Assembly (NCBI GenBank): GCA_016208415.1
Contig: JACQYB010000012.1
Coordinates: 1-36,168 of the forward strand
Length of the DNA stretch: 36,168 bases
Source: Betaproteobacteria bacterium
Lineage (GTDB): Bacteria > Pseudomonadota > Gammaproteobacteria > Burkholderiales > Rhodocyclaceae
Reading direction: 5' to 3'
Shown: positions 22,367 to 32,103 of the stretch, piece after piece
Numbering within the stretch: the stretch's first letter is position 1
How the letters are laid out: every line of letters begins with the position of its first letter
Notes under the pieces: model-generated
The model's input: only the letters and a program-made list of their open reading frames with translations
Told to the model about the DNA's origin: nothing
The model's database searches: none
Translations under genes and position numbers: made by a program

Positions 22367-23135
22367 AAAGCGGCCAGGGCGGCAGCCCTCCTGCGCGCAT
22401 TGCGGCGCACAGCCGGGGCAGCGGCTCCTGGTGGCCGAGGGCGCCGCCTATTGCTGCGAGAGCTGCCTTTTCGACAGGCGCAGGCCGGCCGAGGGCTCCG
22501 CGCACGGCGATCTCTACGCCCGCTTCGCCGAAGCCCTGGCCGAGACGCTGGACCTGCGCGAGCACGAGACGGGGCTGCATTCGAAACGGGTCGCCTGCCA
22601 CACGCTGGTGCTTGCCCGCCGCTTCGTGCGGGAGCCGGACACGGTGCGCCAGATCTACTGGGGTGCGCTCCTTCACGACATCGGAAAAATCGGCGTGCCC
22701 GACAGCGTGCTGCTCGATGCCGCCCCGCTCACCGAGGCGCAGTGGCAGGTCATGCGCACGCATCCCGAGGCGGGCTACCGCATCGTCGCCCAGTGCCCGG
22801 GCATGGCCGAAGCGGCAGAGATCGTCCTCTGCCACGAGGAACGCTACGACGGCAGCGGCTATCCGCGGGGCCTGCGCGGCGAGGCGATCGTCTTCGGCGC
22901 ACGCCTGTTCGCGGTGATCGACACGCTGGATGCGATGACTTCAGACCGCCCCTATCGCCGCGGCCAGTCCTACGACGCGGCCGAGGCGGAGATCCTGCGC
23001 ATGGCGGGCAGCCAGTTCGATCCGGCGGCCGTGGACGCCATGCTCGCCGAGGAGCAGGTGCTGCGGAGCATGGTCGAGATGAAATGCGCAGGGCACGAGG
23101 TCCCGCCCGCCGATTCTTGCGCCCACGCGGCATGA
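22341..23135 (+). CDS. HD-GYP domain protein with N-terminal zinc ribbon
   Basis: 264 residues. The N-terminus has two CxxC pairs (C18/C21 and C39/C42), a likely zinc or copper site. The HD-GYP domain follows, with H112-D113 in LLHDIGKIGVPD, a CHEERYDGSGYPRGLRG segment (GYP at 173-175) and DTLDAMTSDRPYR. All the main catalytic residues of a cyclic-di-GMP phosphodiesterase are visible. There is no response-regulator receiver. A metal-sensing input to c-di-GMP turnover is inferred from the ribbon and from the copper context. Genes of this layout next to copper ATPases are unfamiliar to me. Confidence 0.85.
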   Translation: MGERAADAEKRPGRQPSCAHCGAQPGQRLLVAEGAAYCCESCLFDRRRPAEGSAHGDLYARFAEALAETLDLREHETGLHSKRVACHTLVLARRFVREPDTVRQIYWGALLHDIGKIGVPDSVLLDAAPLTEAQWQVMRTHPEAGYRIVAQCPGMAEAAEIVLCHEERYDGSGYPRGLRGEAIVFGARLFAVIDTLDAMTSDRPYRRGQSYDAAEAEILRMAGSQFDPAAVDAMLAEEQVLRSMVEMKCAGHEVPPADSCAHAA

Positions 23136-23143
23136 GGATGGCC

Positions 23144-23302
23144 ATGAAAGAAGCATTGAAGAACCTGTTGGCGCGCCTGCGTGCCTGGATGGCGCAGAAC
23201 GGGCGCGACCACCGGAGCGCCGAGGCCGGGCCGTGCTGCAGCGCGCCGTCGCGAGTCTACGCCGCCCGACATTCGACCGATGGGAAGAGCCGCCATGAAT
23301 GA
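23144..23302 (+). CDS. Small hypothetical protein between HD-GYP and P-type ATPase genes
   Basis: 52 residues from ATG 23144; ATGs at 23132 and 23138 are in frame. An amphipathic basic helix (KEALKNLLARLRAWMAQ) is followed by a Gly/Ser-rich tail with adjacent cysteines (GPCCS). It fills the gap between two genes, and its stop overlaps the ATPase start (ATGAATGA). That is the only support for it being real. Confidence 0.4.
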   Translation: MKEALKNLLARLRAWMAQNGRDHRSAEAGPCCSAPSRVYAARHSTDGKSRHE

Positions 23303-25584
23303 GTCCGGTCCCGCCGCCCACGCCCATCACGTCCACCATGAGCCGCCGCCGGCGGACACTGCCCTGACCGACCCCGTCTGCGGCATGACGGTGAAGCCCG
23401 ACTCGCCCCACCGCACCCGCTTAGGCCGAACCCCATCGCTACGCCCACCCGGCTGAGCCGCCGCCGGCGGACACTGCCCTGACCGACCCCGTCTGCGGCA
23501 TGACGGTGAAGCCCGACTCGCCCCACCGCACCCGCTTCGAGGGCAGCGAATACCGCTTCTGCAGCGCCAAGTGCCTGGCCAAGTTCCAGGCCGAACCCCA
23601 TCGCTACGCTCACCCGGCCCCGGCCGCGGCGGAGCCCGCCGCGCCCCCCGGCACGGAATACACCTGCCCGATGCACCCCGAGGTGCGCCAGCTCGGCCCC
23701 GGCACCTGCCCCAAGTGCGGCATGACCCTGGAGCCGGTGCTGCCGGCACTGGAGGAGGGCGAGAACCCGGAGCTGCGCGACTTTCGCCGCCGCTTCTGGT
23801 GGCCCCTGCCGCTCACCGTGGTGGTGACGGCGATCGCCATGGCCGGCGGCACTTTTGAGGCCCTGCTCGGCGCCGCCAAGCCCTGGATCGAGTTCGCCCT
23901 GGCGAGCCCGGTGGTGCTGTGGGGCGGCTGGCCCTTCTTCGTGCGCGGCGTGCGCTCGGTCGCGAAGCGCAGCCCCAACATGTGGACTCTGATCGGCCTG
24001 GGCGTGGCGGCGGCCTTCGGCTACAGCGTGGTGGCGGTGCTGGCGCCCGGCGTCTTCCCCGAGTCCTTTCGCATCGGCGGGCCCGATGGTCACATCGCGG
24101 TGTACTTCGAGGCGGCGGCGGTGATCGTCTCGCTCACCCTGCTGGGGCAGGTGCTGGAACTCAAGGCCCGCTCGGAAACCGGCGCGGCGATCAAGGCGCT
24201 GCTGGGGCTCGCGCCCAAGACGGCGCGCCGCCTGAATGCCGACGGCACGGAGGAGGACATCCCGCTCACCCACGTGCACCCCGGCGACCGCCTGCGGATT
24301 CGTCCGGGCGAGAAGGTGCCGGTGGACGGTGCGGTGATCGAGGGCGAAAGCGCGGTCGATGAATCGATGCTCACCGGCGAGCCGATGCCGGTGACCAAAC
24401 GTGCCGGCGACAAGGTGATCGGCGCGACGCTGAACACCAGCGGCGCCCTGGTGATGCAGGCGGAGAAGATCGGCTCCCAGACCGTGCTCGCCCAGATCGT
24501 GCAACTGGTGGCCCAGGCCCAGCGCTCGCGCGCGCCCATGCAGCGCATGGCCGACGTGGTGGCCGGCTACTTTGTCGTGGCGGTGGTGGCCATTGCGCTG
24601 CTCACCTTCTTCGGCTGGGGCCTCTTCGGCCCGCAGCCCTCCTGGGCCTATGGACTGATCAACGCGGTGGCGGTGCTGATCATCGCCTGCCCCTGCGCCC
24701 TGGGCCTGGCCACCCCCATGTCGGTGATGGTGGCCACGGGCAAGGCGGCGACGCAAGGGGTGCTGTTCCGCGACGCGGCGGCCATCGAGAAGATGCGCAA
24801 GGTGGACACCCTGATCGTGGACAAGACCGGCACCCTTACCGAAGGCCGGCCGGCCTTCCATTCCACGGTCGCCGCCGTGGGCTGGACCGAGGCCGAGGTG
24901 CTGCGCATCGCCGCCAGCCTGGACCAGGGCTCCGAGCACCCGCTCGCCCGCGCCATCGTCGACGAGGCGCGGCGCCAGGGGCTGGCGCTGGCGAAGCCGG
25001 AGACTGTCGCGGCTCTTCGGGCGACTCATCACCGGCCGCCTCCTTCGCCGCCTCCTTGCCTGATGGCGCCGCTGAGGCCCGCGGTTTCTCGGGACATGGC
25101 CACCGGCGACGGCCTTACCACCGCCCGGGCTGTAGGCGCCCGGCTGGGCATCGCCGAGGTGCTGGGCGAAGTGAAGCCCGGGGACAAGGACGACCTGGTG
25201 GCGAGGCTGCAGGCCGAGGGCCGCTGCGTGGCCATGGCTGGCGACGGCATCAACGACGCGCCGGCGCTGGCCCGCGCCGACGTGGGCATCGCCATGGGCA
25301 CCGGCACCGATGTGGCCATGTCCAGCGCTCCGGTGACGCTCGTCAAGGGCGACCTGCGCGGCATCGCCGCCGCGCGCCGGGTGTCCGTGGCGACGGTGCG
25401 CAACATGCGCCAGAACCTGCTCTTCGCCCTCGTCTACAACGCGCTGGGTGTGCCGCTGGCTGCCGGGCTGCTCTACCCCTTCACCGGCCTGCTGCTCTCG
25501 CCCCTCATCGCGGCTCTGGCCATGAGCTTCAGCTCGGTGTCGGTGGTGACGAACGCGCTGCGGCTCAACCGCGCCCGGCTTTAG
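23295..25584 (+). pseudogene. copA: Copper P1B-type ATPase, damaged
   Basis: A CopA-like ATPase, frameshifted near its start: the frame from ATG 23295 (HAHHVHHEPP, then the YHS segment [13 protein letters not shown]) stops at 23456. The main frame opens at ATG 23500 and gives 694 residues: rest of the second YHS domain, a YTCPMHPEV metal-binding motif, membrane helices, C397-P-C399 of the transport site, D441-K-T-G-T (phosphorylation), H480-P481, and G581-D-G-I-N-D. Between the HP motif and TGDGLTTA the usual GxG nucleotide-binding loop, the GN motif and the ADPxK strand are missing. About 20 residues of proline-rich, unrelated-looking sequence (positions 508-527) stand instead. Only 141 residues separate DKTGT from GDGIND, against about 190 in known CopA. 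ATP hydrolysis is unlikely. Confidence 0.82.
23339..23618 (+). repeat. Tandem YHS-domain duplication with a 50-bp deletion in copy 1
   Basis: Copy 1 (23339-23453) and copy 2 (23454-23618) begin with the same TGAGCCGCCGCCGG. Copy 2 is 165 bp, exactly 55 codons. Copy 1 has lost 50 bp after CGCACCCGCTT and rejoins at AGGCCGAACCCC. The deletion removes the FCSAKC cysteines of the first YHS domain and causes the copA frameshift. Before it the protein would have carried two in-frame YHS domains. Confidence 0.85.
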
Positions 25585-25597
25585 TCACTAATGGCTG

Positions 25598-25712
25598 AAG
25601 TCTTCGCATTTTGTGAGAAGACTTGTACGAAGCCCTTGGTGTTGGGGGACTTACAAGGGGGCGAGCCCTCTTGTTCGTTACGGGGGATATACAAGGGGGT
25701 TGCTCCCCTTGT
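25598..25712. repeat. Cluster of three stem-loops after copA
   Basis: AAGTCTTC/GAAGACTT (25598-25605 and 25617-25624) is followed by two 22-base hairpins of the ACAAGGGGG-n-CCCTTGT type at 25653-25674 and 25691-25712, exactly 38 bp apart. The units share TTGTTCGT after the stem. No T-run follows, so simple intrinsic termination is doubtful. A REP-like element or an mRNA-stabilising structure between copA and the SHOCT gene is possible. Confidence 0.55.
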
Positions 25713-25805
25713 TCGTGTGCCGGGGTTTTTCCGGCCATCTTCGAAGCGCCAACCTCGTTGGTTCCGGCTCGGCCGGCTTAGGACGCACAGGAAAGGAGGC
25801 AGGCA

Positions 25806-26051
25806 ATGTGGGGCTACATGGCTGGATACGAAGGAGGCTGGATGGGGTTCGGCATGGCGCTCTTCTGGATTCTCATCCTCGCCGTGCTCGTGGTGGTCGT
25901 CGTCGGCCTCGTGCGGGGCGTGTTCGCGCCCGGCGCCTCGCCCGAACGGCGGCAGGAGCGCACGGCGCTGGACATCCTGAAGGAGCGCTACGCCCGCGGC
26001 GAGATCGAGCGGGAGGAGTTCGAACAGAAGAAACGCGACCTGGGCGGCTGA
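25806..26051 (+). CDS. SHOCT-domain small membrane protein
   Basis: 81 residues: a Gly/Met/Trp-rich N-terminus (WGYMAGYEGGWMGFGM), one hydrophobic segment (about 17-41) and a C-terminal SHOCT motif (ALDILKERYARGEIEREEFEQ). SHOCT tails are thought to mediate oligomerisation. Proteins of this layout are frequent in copper-resistance clusters; function is not known. A strong AGGAGG ribosome site lies before ATG 25806. Confidence 0.85.
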   Translation: MWGYMAGYEGGWMGFGMALFWILILAVLVVVVVGLVRGVFAPGASPERRQERTALDILKERYARGEIEREEFEQKKRDLGG

Positions 26052-26065
26052 CGGAGCGGGACGAC

Positions 26066-26329
26066 ATGGAATCGACACATTCAGACGGACATCTGCAACC
26101 GCACCCGCGGACCCCATCGGGATCGCGCACGAAATGGGTGTTCCTGGGGTTCGTGGCGGTCGCGGCATTCTTCCTGTTCACCGAACACCGGGCGCACGCT
26201 CTGGGACTCCTGCCCTATCTGCTGCTGCTCGCCTGTCCGCTGATGCACCTGTTCCATCATGGCGGGCACGGCGGTCATGGCGGACACCGTGGTGCGGCCC
26301 AGGACAAGTCCGAGGGAGCAAAGAAATGA
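26066..26329 (+). CDS. DUF2933 family small membrane protein
   Basis: 87 residues. Two hydrophobic segments (about 24-40 and 46-61) surround the conserved-looking FLFTEHRAHALG. A CPLMHLFHHGGHGGHGGH tail follows with clustered histidines that could bind metal. It begins 15 bp after the SHOCT gene, and its stop overlaps the next start (ATGA). Co-occurrence with SHOCT and isoprenylcysteine-methyltransferase-like genes in copper clusters supports a role there, but the activity is unknown. Confidence 0.78.
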   Translation: MESTHSDGHLQPHPRTPSGSRTKWVFLGFVAVAAFFLFTEHRAHALGLLPYLLLLACPLMHLFHHGGHGGHGGHRGAAQDKSEGAKK

Positions 26330-26981
26330 ACGAGACGCCTGCCTACGGCCTGTGGTCCCTGGTGGTCCTCAACTCGGCCATCTTCATCATTTTCGCCTTC
26401 AGCTTCGCCAAGCCCACGACCACCCGCGACTGGCGCTCCTTCGGCGCCTTCTCGGCCTTCATCGTCGCGCTGTTCGTGGAGATGTACGGCTTTCCGCTGA
26501 CGATCTACCTGCTCTCGGGCTGGCTCGCGAGCCGGTTCCCCGGCGTGGACTGGCTGGCCCACGATTCCGGCCACCTGCTCGAAATGATCTTCGGCTGGAA
26601 GTCCAACCCGCACTTCGGGCCCTTCCACATCTTGAGTTCGGTGTTCATCTTCGGCGGCTTCTGGCTGCTGTCCGCCGCGTGGAAGGTCCTCTACGACGCG
26701 CAGCGCGCCCATCGGCTGGCGCTGAGCGGAGCGTACGCCCGCGTGCGCCACCCCCAGTACGCCGGCTTCGTGCTGATCATGTTCGGCTTCCTGCTGCAGT
26801 GGCCGACGCTGGTGACGCTGATCATGTTCCCTGTCCTGGTGTTCATGTACGCGCGCCTGGCCGGTCGCGAGGAGCGCGAGGTGGCGGCGGAGTTCGGCGA
26901 GGCTTATGAGCGCTATCGCGCTGCGACGCCGGCCTTCTTCCCCCGGCTGGGCGACGCGCCCGCCGCGGAAGGGCCGCAGCC

Positions 26982-26985
<4 letters not shown>
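26326..26985 (+). CDS. Isoprenylcysteine carboxyl methyltransferase-like membrane protein
   Basis: 219 residues with five or so membrane helices. Near the C-terminus is the signature R-V-R-H-P-Q-Y-A-G-F (about 140-150), and then R-E-E-R-E-V-x-x-E-F-G-E-x-Y-x-x-Y (about 185-205), typical of the ICMT/PEMT family, which methylates lipids or lipidated substrates with AdoMet. The bacterial substrate is unknown. It overlaps both neighbours by 4 bases (ATGA), so DUF2933, this gene and the protease form one translational unit. Confidence 0.83.
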
Positions 26986-28097
<1,112 letters not shown>

Positions 28098-28261
28098 ACG
28101 TGAGACGTACCGGGTGCGGAACCCGGGCCGCACCGCGGGCAATACCGTCAAACCGGATCCGCCGGTCATCGCGTTGGCGGGAGCAGACGTAAGGCCGGCG
28201 CCCGAAGCGAAGGGACTGGCAGGTTTCCGGGCATCTCCGGTGCGACCCGAAGGAGCACGTC

Positions 28262-28867
28262 ATGAACGAGGAAGACGCCCCGCCGAGGGCGGCGAACCTG
28301 CGGCGTCGCAGGCTGGTCGCGGCCACGTCCGCGGCAGGCGCGGTGGGCGTGGTGGGTGCGGCCATCCCTTTCCTGGCCAGCATGGCGCCCAGCGAGCGGG
28401 CCAGGTCCGCCGGGGCGCCGGTGGAAGCGGATCTGTCCAGGGTGGGCCTCGGCGAGTTGGCCACCGTGGCGTGGCGCGGCAGGCCGGTCTGGATCCTGCA
28501 TCGCACGCCGGAGATGATCGAACGGCTGTCGAAGAACGGCCACCTGCTTCTGGACCCCGAGTCCGGGCGCGGCCAGCAGCCGGACTATGCCCGCAACGTG
28601 AGCCGCGCCATCAAACCCGAATACCTGGTGCTGGTGGCGATCTGTACCCACCTGGGCTGCGTGCCCACCTTCCGCAAGGACGTGGCGCCGGCGGACCTGG
28701 GACCGGACTGGCCGGGCGGCTTCTACTGCCCGTGCCACGGCTCGCGCTTCGACCTGGCCGGGCGCGTGTTCAAGAACGTGCCGGCGCCACTCAACCTGGA
28801 AGTGCCGCGCTACGAGTACCTGTCCGACACGGAGGTGCTGATCGGGGCGGATGGGCGCGGCGCATGA
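28262..28867 (+). CDS. petA: Rieske iron-sulfur protein (bc1-complex PetA type)
   Basis: 201 residues. A Tat-like N-terminus with four arginines (NLRRRRLVAATS) is followed by a single membrane anchor. The [2Fe-2S] ligands are C128 and H130 of CTHLGC and C156 and H159 of CPCHGS, and the two remaining cysteines (C133, C158) form the usual disulfide. This is the bc1-type Rieske subunit, but no cytochrome b or c1 gene is beside it. It is either a second copy swapping into the main complex or part of a copper-cluster redox system. GAAGGAG precedes the ATG. The 164 bp before it hold no gene. Confidence 0.9.
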   Translation: MNEEDAPPRAANLRRRRLVAATSAAGAVGVVGAAIPFLASMAPSERARSAGAPVEADLSRVGLGELATVAWRGRPVWILHRTPEMIERLSKNGHLLLDPESGRGQQPDYARNVSRAIKPEYLVLVAICTHLGCVPTFRKDVAPADLGPDWPGGFYCPCHGSRFDLAGRVFKNVPAPLNLEVPRYEYLSDTEVLIGADGRGA

Positions 28868-28976
28868 CATGGCCGCCCGGGGCGAACCGGGTGGCGGCGA
28901 GACGGGTTGCGGATTCCGTTCCTTGTGCCCGGATGGCGAATGCCGGGATTCCGCCCGCGCGGGAGTCGACGTGAAA

Positions 28977-29002
28977 CCGCCCGGGCGGCGCGGCCCGGGC
29001 GG
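28977..29002. terminator. Strong hairpin between petA and czcE-like gene
   Basis: CCGCCCGGGC (28977-28986) and its exact complement (28993-29002) form a 10-bp all-GC stem with a 6-base loop between two convergent genes. On the - strand it is followed by TTT; on the + strand there is only a G/T-rich run. A bidirectional terminator is likely. Confidence 0.6.
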
Positions 29003-29032
29003 GTGTTGGGTGGTAGTTGTGCGCTGAGCCGG

Positions 29033-29557
29033 TCAGCCGCCCCAATGCCCCAACGACTCGAACGACGAATGACCGACGAAGACCCGCACCTTGCCGGCCT
29101 CAAAGCCCTTCGGCGCGATGTCCGACAGGGCGAAGCTGGTCGGCGAGGAGCGGGTGTCGAACTGCCAGACGAAGCTCTGGCCACGGTCGTTTTCGATCTT
29201 CATCGTGCCGTCGTGCTCGGCGTTGATGTTCCGCGTGGCGGTGCCGATCCGGACGGTGGGGCCGGAATAGTTCGCGGCCTCCACGAGCGAGCCGAGCTTG
29301 CCGGCCTGGACCGCCCCGGCCTGCGATCCGGGCGTGCTGGCCACGCGCTCGAGCCAGTAGAGGGTGCCCGCTTCGGAGTATTCCTCGCGCGGGAAGGCCA
29401 TTTCGGCCGCGGCGGGGGCCGGGGTTTCCCTCACGTGCTCCAGCCAGTGCTCCAGGCCGCTGGTTTCGCTGGGGGGGCTCTGGTGGGCGAGGGCGCTCGC
29501 CGATGCGGCGGCGGTGAACAGGGCGACGAGGGTGTAGCCTGCGATTCGGGTTTTCAT
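29033..29557 (-). CDS. CzcE-like periplasmic metal-binding protein
   Basis: 174 residues with a signal peptide (1-24). The C-terminal 80 residues show the CzcE pattern: TMKIENDRGQSFVWQFDT, FALSDIAP, then KVRVFVGHSSFE. CzcE of Cupriavidus is a periplasmic copper-binding protein. The N-terminal part, with two GLEHWLEHV/GTLYWLERV-type repeats, is not part of that domain as I know it. A GGAGAGC ribosome site lies before the ATG, and the shared GTAATC-N5-GTCA box about 90 bp upstream. Confidence 0.7.
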   Translation of the reverse strand: MKTRIAGYTLVALFTAAASASALAHQSPPSETSGLEHWLEHVRETPAPAAAEMAFPREEYSEAGTLYWLERVASTPGSQAGAVQAGKLGSLVEAANYSGPTVRIGTATRNINAEHDGTMKIENDRGQSFVWQFDTRSSPTSFALSDIAPKGFEAGKVRVFVGHSSFESLGHWGG

Positions 29558-29925
29558 GCTGCTCTCCTTGTGATCGGGTTGGATCGGTCGGCGATGAGAA
29601 TTCGTCCGACCGTGGAGGCATTCTGGCTGGCGGCGGTGGACAACAGCCTGACCTGAGGATTACATCGGCGACAGGCGACGGCAGGAGGCCGGAGAGGTCG
29701 GACAAGGGGGTTTCGTGGCGGGTGCCGGCCTTCGTGCCCAGGTGCCGGTTGATGACTTGAACGGGCGCTCCGGACGGCTGCCCGGAACGGGAGCAGGCGG
29801 TGGTTGCCGGCGGCGGGAAGGTTTCCTGCGAAGTGGCGAGCTTTGGCAGGGCGGGAAAGCCGAAGGTCCGTGAGCGCGTCGAGTAGCAGGGATTGGGCGG
29901 CCCCGAGATTTCGCGTCCGCTGCGA
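29558..29925. other. Intergenic region between czcE-like and RTX genes
   Basis: 368 bp with no convincing gene. It holds the promoter region of the czcE-like gene, including the box at 29648-29663. The rest shows no repeat or hairpin I would name. Confidence 0.5.
29648..29663 (-). promoter_or_regulatory. Probable copper-responsive operator upstream of czcE-like gene
   Basis: On the - strand: GTAATC-CTCAG-GTCAG. Half sites and 11-bp spacing match the boxes upstream of cusF and the Met-rich gene; even the central CTC is shared with the cusF box. It lies about 90 bp upstream of the start. Confidence 0.5.
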
Positions 29926-31458
29926 TCAGAAGATGAAGTCGCTTGACGTGTCGATCTGTGCCGCCCCCACTGCGGTGAAAGTGGCGAGCGTGGCGTAGCC
30001 GTAGGCGGTTCCAGGTCCGTCCAGGTCGATCCGCAGTTGCGTGTCGCTCCCCACCTGCACCAGCGCCATCCAGCCGCTGGCGAAGGGCGTGCTGCCGGTG
30101 TAGCCGGCGGCATCCAGGGCCAGGCTCACATCGACCTTGTCGCCTTCGCCCGCGGCGCCGGAGAAGTCCAGGATCGTGTCCCCGCCCAGGGCCGCATCCT
30201 CCGCGCTCCAGAAGATGAAGCGGTCGGCCCCCGCACCGCCCGAGAGCGTGTCCCGGCCCGCCAGACCGTAGAGCCAGTCTGCGCCGTCGCCGCCGAACAG
30301 CGTGTCATTGCCCGCGCCCCCGATCAGCACGTCTTCGCCCGCCCCGCCGATGAGGTAGTCCTCTCCGGCCTCGCCGGCGAACAGGTCGCCGTAGAGCACG
30401 TCATTGCCTTCGCCCCCGTCGAGCACGTCATTGCCGTCGGAGCCGAACAGCCAGTCATGGCCCGTGCCGCCGAACAGCCAGTCGGCGCCCACGCCGCCGA
30501 TCAGGATGTCGTTGCCTTCATCCCCATAGAGCCAGTCATCGCCGCTTTCGCCGGCGAAGAGATCTCCGTACAGCACGTCATTGCCGGGGCCGCCGTGCAC
30601 GTCGGTGTCGGCGCCGTTGCCGCCGTAGATCCAGTCGTTGCCGTCGTCGCCGTACAGGGAGTCGGAGAGTTCGCCGCCGATGAGCACGTCGTTGCCGGCG
30701 CCGCCCTCCAGGCGATCGGCGCCCGCTTCGCCGGCGAACAGATCGCCGTAGAGCACGTCATCACCATCCTGGCCGCGCAGCGTGTCCGTGCCGGCGGCGC
30801 CGTACATCCAGTCGTTGCCGGCGCCGCCCTCGATCTGGTTGTCCTGGGTGTCGCCGATGAGCACGTCGGCGTAGGCGGTGCCGCGCAGGTTCTCGATGCT
30901 GACGTAGGTGTCGGTGCTGCCGTCGAACAGGGTCCACGAGCCCAGTGCGAGATTCACGCTCCAGCCGTTGGGGCCGCTGGAGTAGTCGGCCCAGTCGGAG
31001 CCAGCGCCGCCGTCGAGCAGGTCATTGCCAGCGCCGCCGTCCAGGACATCGTTGCCTTCGCCGCCATACAACAGGTCATGGCCGCTGTAACCGAACAAGG
31101 TGTCGTTGCCGGAAAATCCGTACATCTGGTCGCCGAAGGCGCTGCCATACATGACATCGTTGCCGGCAAAGAAAGCTTCCTCCAGGTAACCGTCGGGCTG
31201 GCCGATGAGGGCGGCGGCGTCCACTTGCCCTCCGACGTCGGTCACCAGAAGCACGTCGTTCAGATAGAAGGTGGATGAGGTGATGATCCCCGCCACCAGG
31301 TTGCCGTCGCTGTCGTAGGTGAAGCCGCTGCCCCCCAGGCTGGCGTAGGTGCCTGTGCCCCAGAAAAAGGTGAACTCGGTGCCCGTCTTCAGGGCGTATT
31401 CCGGGTCGTAAGCGGGGAAGAGATTCGGATCTGCCGCGCCCAGGGTGCGGATGGCCAT
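29926..31458 (-). CDS. RTX calcium-binding protein, type I secretion substrate
   Basis: 510 residues without a signal peptide. Residues about 100-430 contain many GGxGxDxLx nonapeptides (GNDVLDGGAG, GADWLFGGTG), which fold into a Ca2+-filled beta-roll. The end (DRFIFWSAED through DTILDFSG, then a hydrophobic tail DFIF) has the M10/type I secretion-signal form. An unusual NDVLYGDLFAGE insertion recurs three times, at about 80-residue intervals, with one more variant. The N-terminal 100 residues have no recognised catalytic domain, so this may be a structural or S-layer-like protein. No secretion ATPase genes are adjacent. Confidence 0.9.
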   Translation of the reverse strand: MAIRTLGAADPNLFPAYDPEYALKTGTEFTFFWGTGTYASLGGSGFTYDSDGNLVAGIITSSTFYLNDVLLVTDVGGQVDAAALIGQPDGYLEEAFFAGNDVMYGSAFGDQMYGFSGNDTLFGYSGHDLLYGGEGNDVLDGGAGNDLLDGGAGSDWADYSSGPNGWSVNLALGSWTLFDGSTDTYVSIENLRGTAYADVLIGDTQDNQIEGGAGNDWMYGAAGTDTLRGQDGDDVLYGDLFAGEAGADRLEGGAGNDVLIGGELSDSLYGDDGNDWIYGGNGADTDVHGGPGNDVLYGDLFAGESGDDWLYGDEGNDILIGGVGADWLFGGTGHDWLFGSDGNDVLDGGEGNDVLYGDLFAGEAGEDYLIGGAGEDVLIGGAGNDTLFGGDGADWLYGLAGRDTLSGGAGADRFIFWSAEDAALGGDTILDFSGAAGEGDKVDVSLALDAAGYTGSTPFASGWMALVQVGSDTQLRIDLDGPGTAYGYATLATFTAVGAAQIDTSSDFIF

Positions 31459-31580
31459 CGGTCGGTTACTCCATTCGGGTGGTCAGGGTCTGGCGAGGTC
31501 GGCAATGCCGTGCACGCCGCTGTCGGGACGCGGCCGGCGGCCGCGAGACTGCACCGCCGGCTGCGTCGGGGTCCGGTGGT

Positions 31581-31943
31581 TTAGCGGACGCGCCCGCGCG
31601 GCTGCATGCCCGTGGGACGCTGCAGCCCACGGCTCATGGCCGCCTGGGTGCCGGTGGTGGCCGTGGCGGTGCCGGTGGCCGGCGCCGTGGCGCGGTACTG
31701 ATCCATCAGCGCCTGGCGTTCCGCCTGGGTGGTGGCGTTGGCCATCTGGTCGTAGCGCGCCTGACGCTCGGCGTCGGTGAGCGGGGCGTTGGCCTGGTGC
31801 TGGGCGCGCAGCGCCGCATAGTCCGCCTGATGCTGGGCGTGCAGGGCGGTCATGTCGGCCGGCGGCGTGCCAACCTGCGCCAGGGCCGGTGCGCTGAAGG
31901 CAGCGGCGAAGGCGAGGGCCAGGGAAGTCTTGAGGATGGTCAT
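31581..31943 (-). CDS. Small secreted hypothetical protein
   Basis: 120 residues. A signal peptide (1-22, A-L-A-Q) is followed by a charged helix with repeated LxAQHQADY/LRAQHQAN and an ARYDQMANATTQAERQAL segment, and an Ala/Thr/Gly-rich tail. No family recognised. It lies 122 bp upstream of the RTX gene on the same strand. GGAGAAA precedes the ATG. Confidence 0.6.
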   Translation of the reverse strand: MTILKTSLALAFAAAFSAPALAQVGTPPADMTALHAQHQADYAALRAQHQANAPLTDAERQARYDQMANATTQAERQALMDQYRATAPATGTATATTGTQAAMSRGLQRPTGMQPRGRVR

Positions 31944-32021
31944 GAGATTTCTCCAGTCTTGGAAAGGTTGAACAGCGAATCAACTTGGGCGGGGGACATC
32001 TCCCTCACCGGCATCCACTGT

Positions 32022-32095
32022 ACGCGGGAAATTTTCCCACGTCAACGGTTTGTGGTATTATTTCCCACGTCCAGATAGAATTGGTGCCAGACACC
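32022..32095. promoter_or_regulatory. Divergent promoter region with repeated TTTCCCACGTC
   Basis: GGGAAATTTTCCC (32026-32038) is a 6-bp inverted repeat with one central base. TTTCCCACGTC occurs at 32033-32043 and again at 32061-32071, 28 bp apart. TATTAT (32056-32061) is a good -10 for the + strand gene at 32104. GGTG-ccaga-CACC (32083-32095) forms a small hairpin just before it. The whole region lies between divergent genes. Confidence 0.5.
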
Positions 32096-32103
32096 TTCGC
32101 GGC

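Noticed and set aside
29926-31458. Regular DNA repeats that might suggest a CRISPR array
   Set aside because: The periodicity is the codon pattern of RTX nonapeptides; repeats are degenerate and there are no unique spacers.
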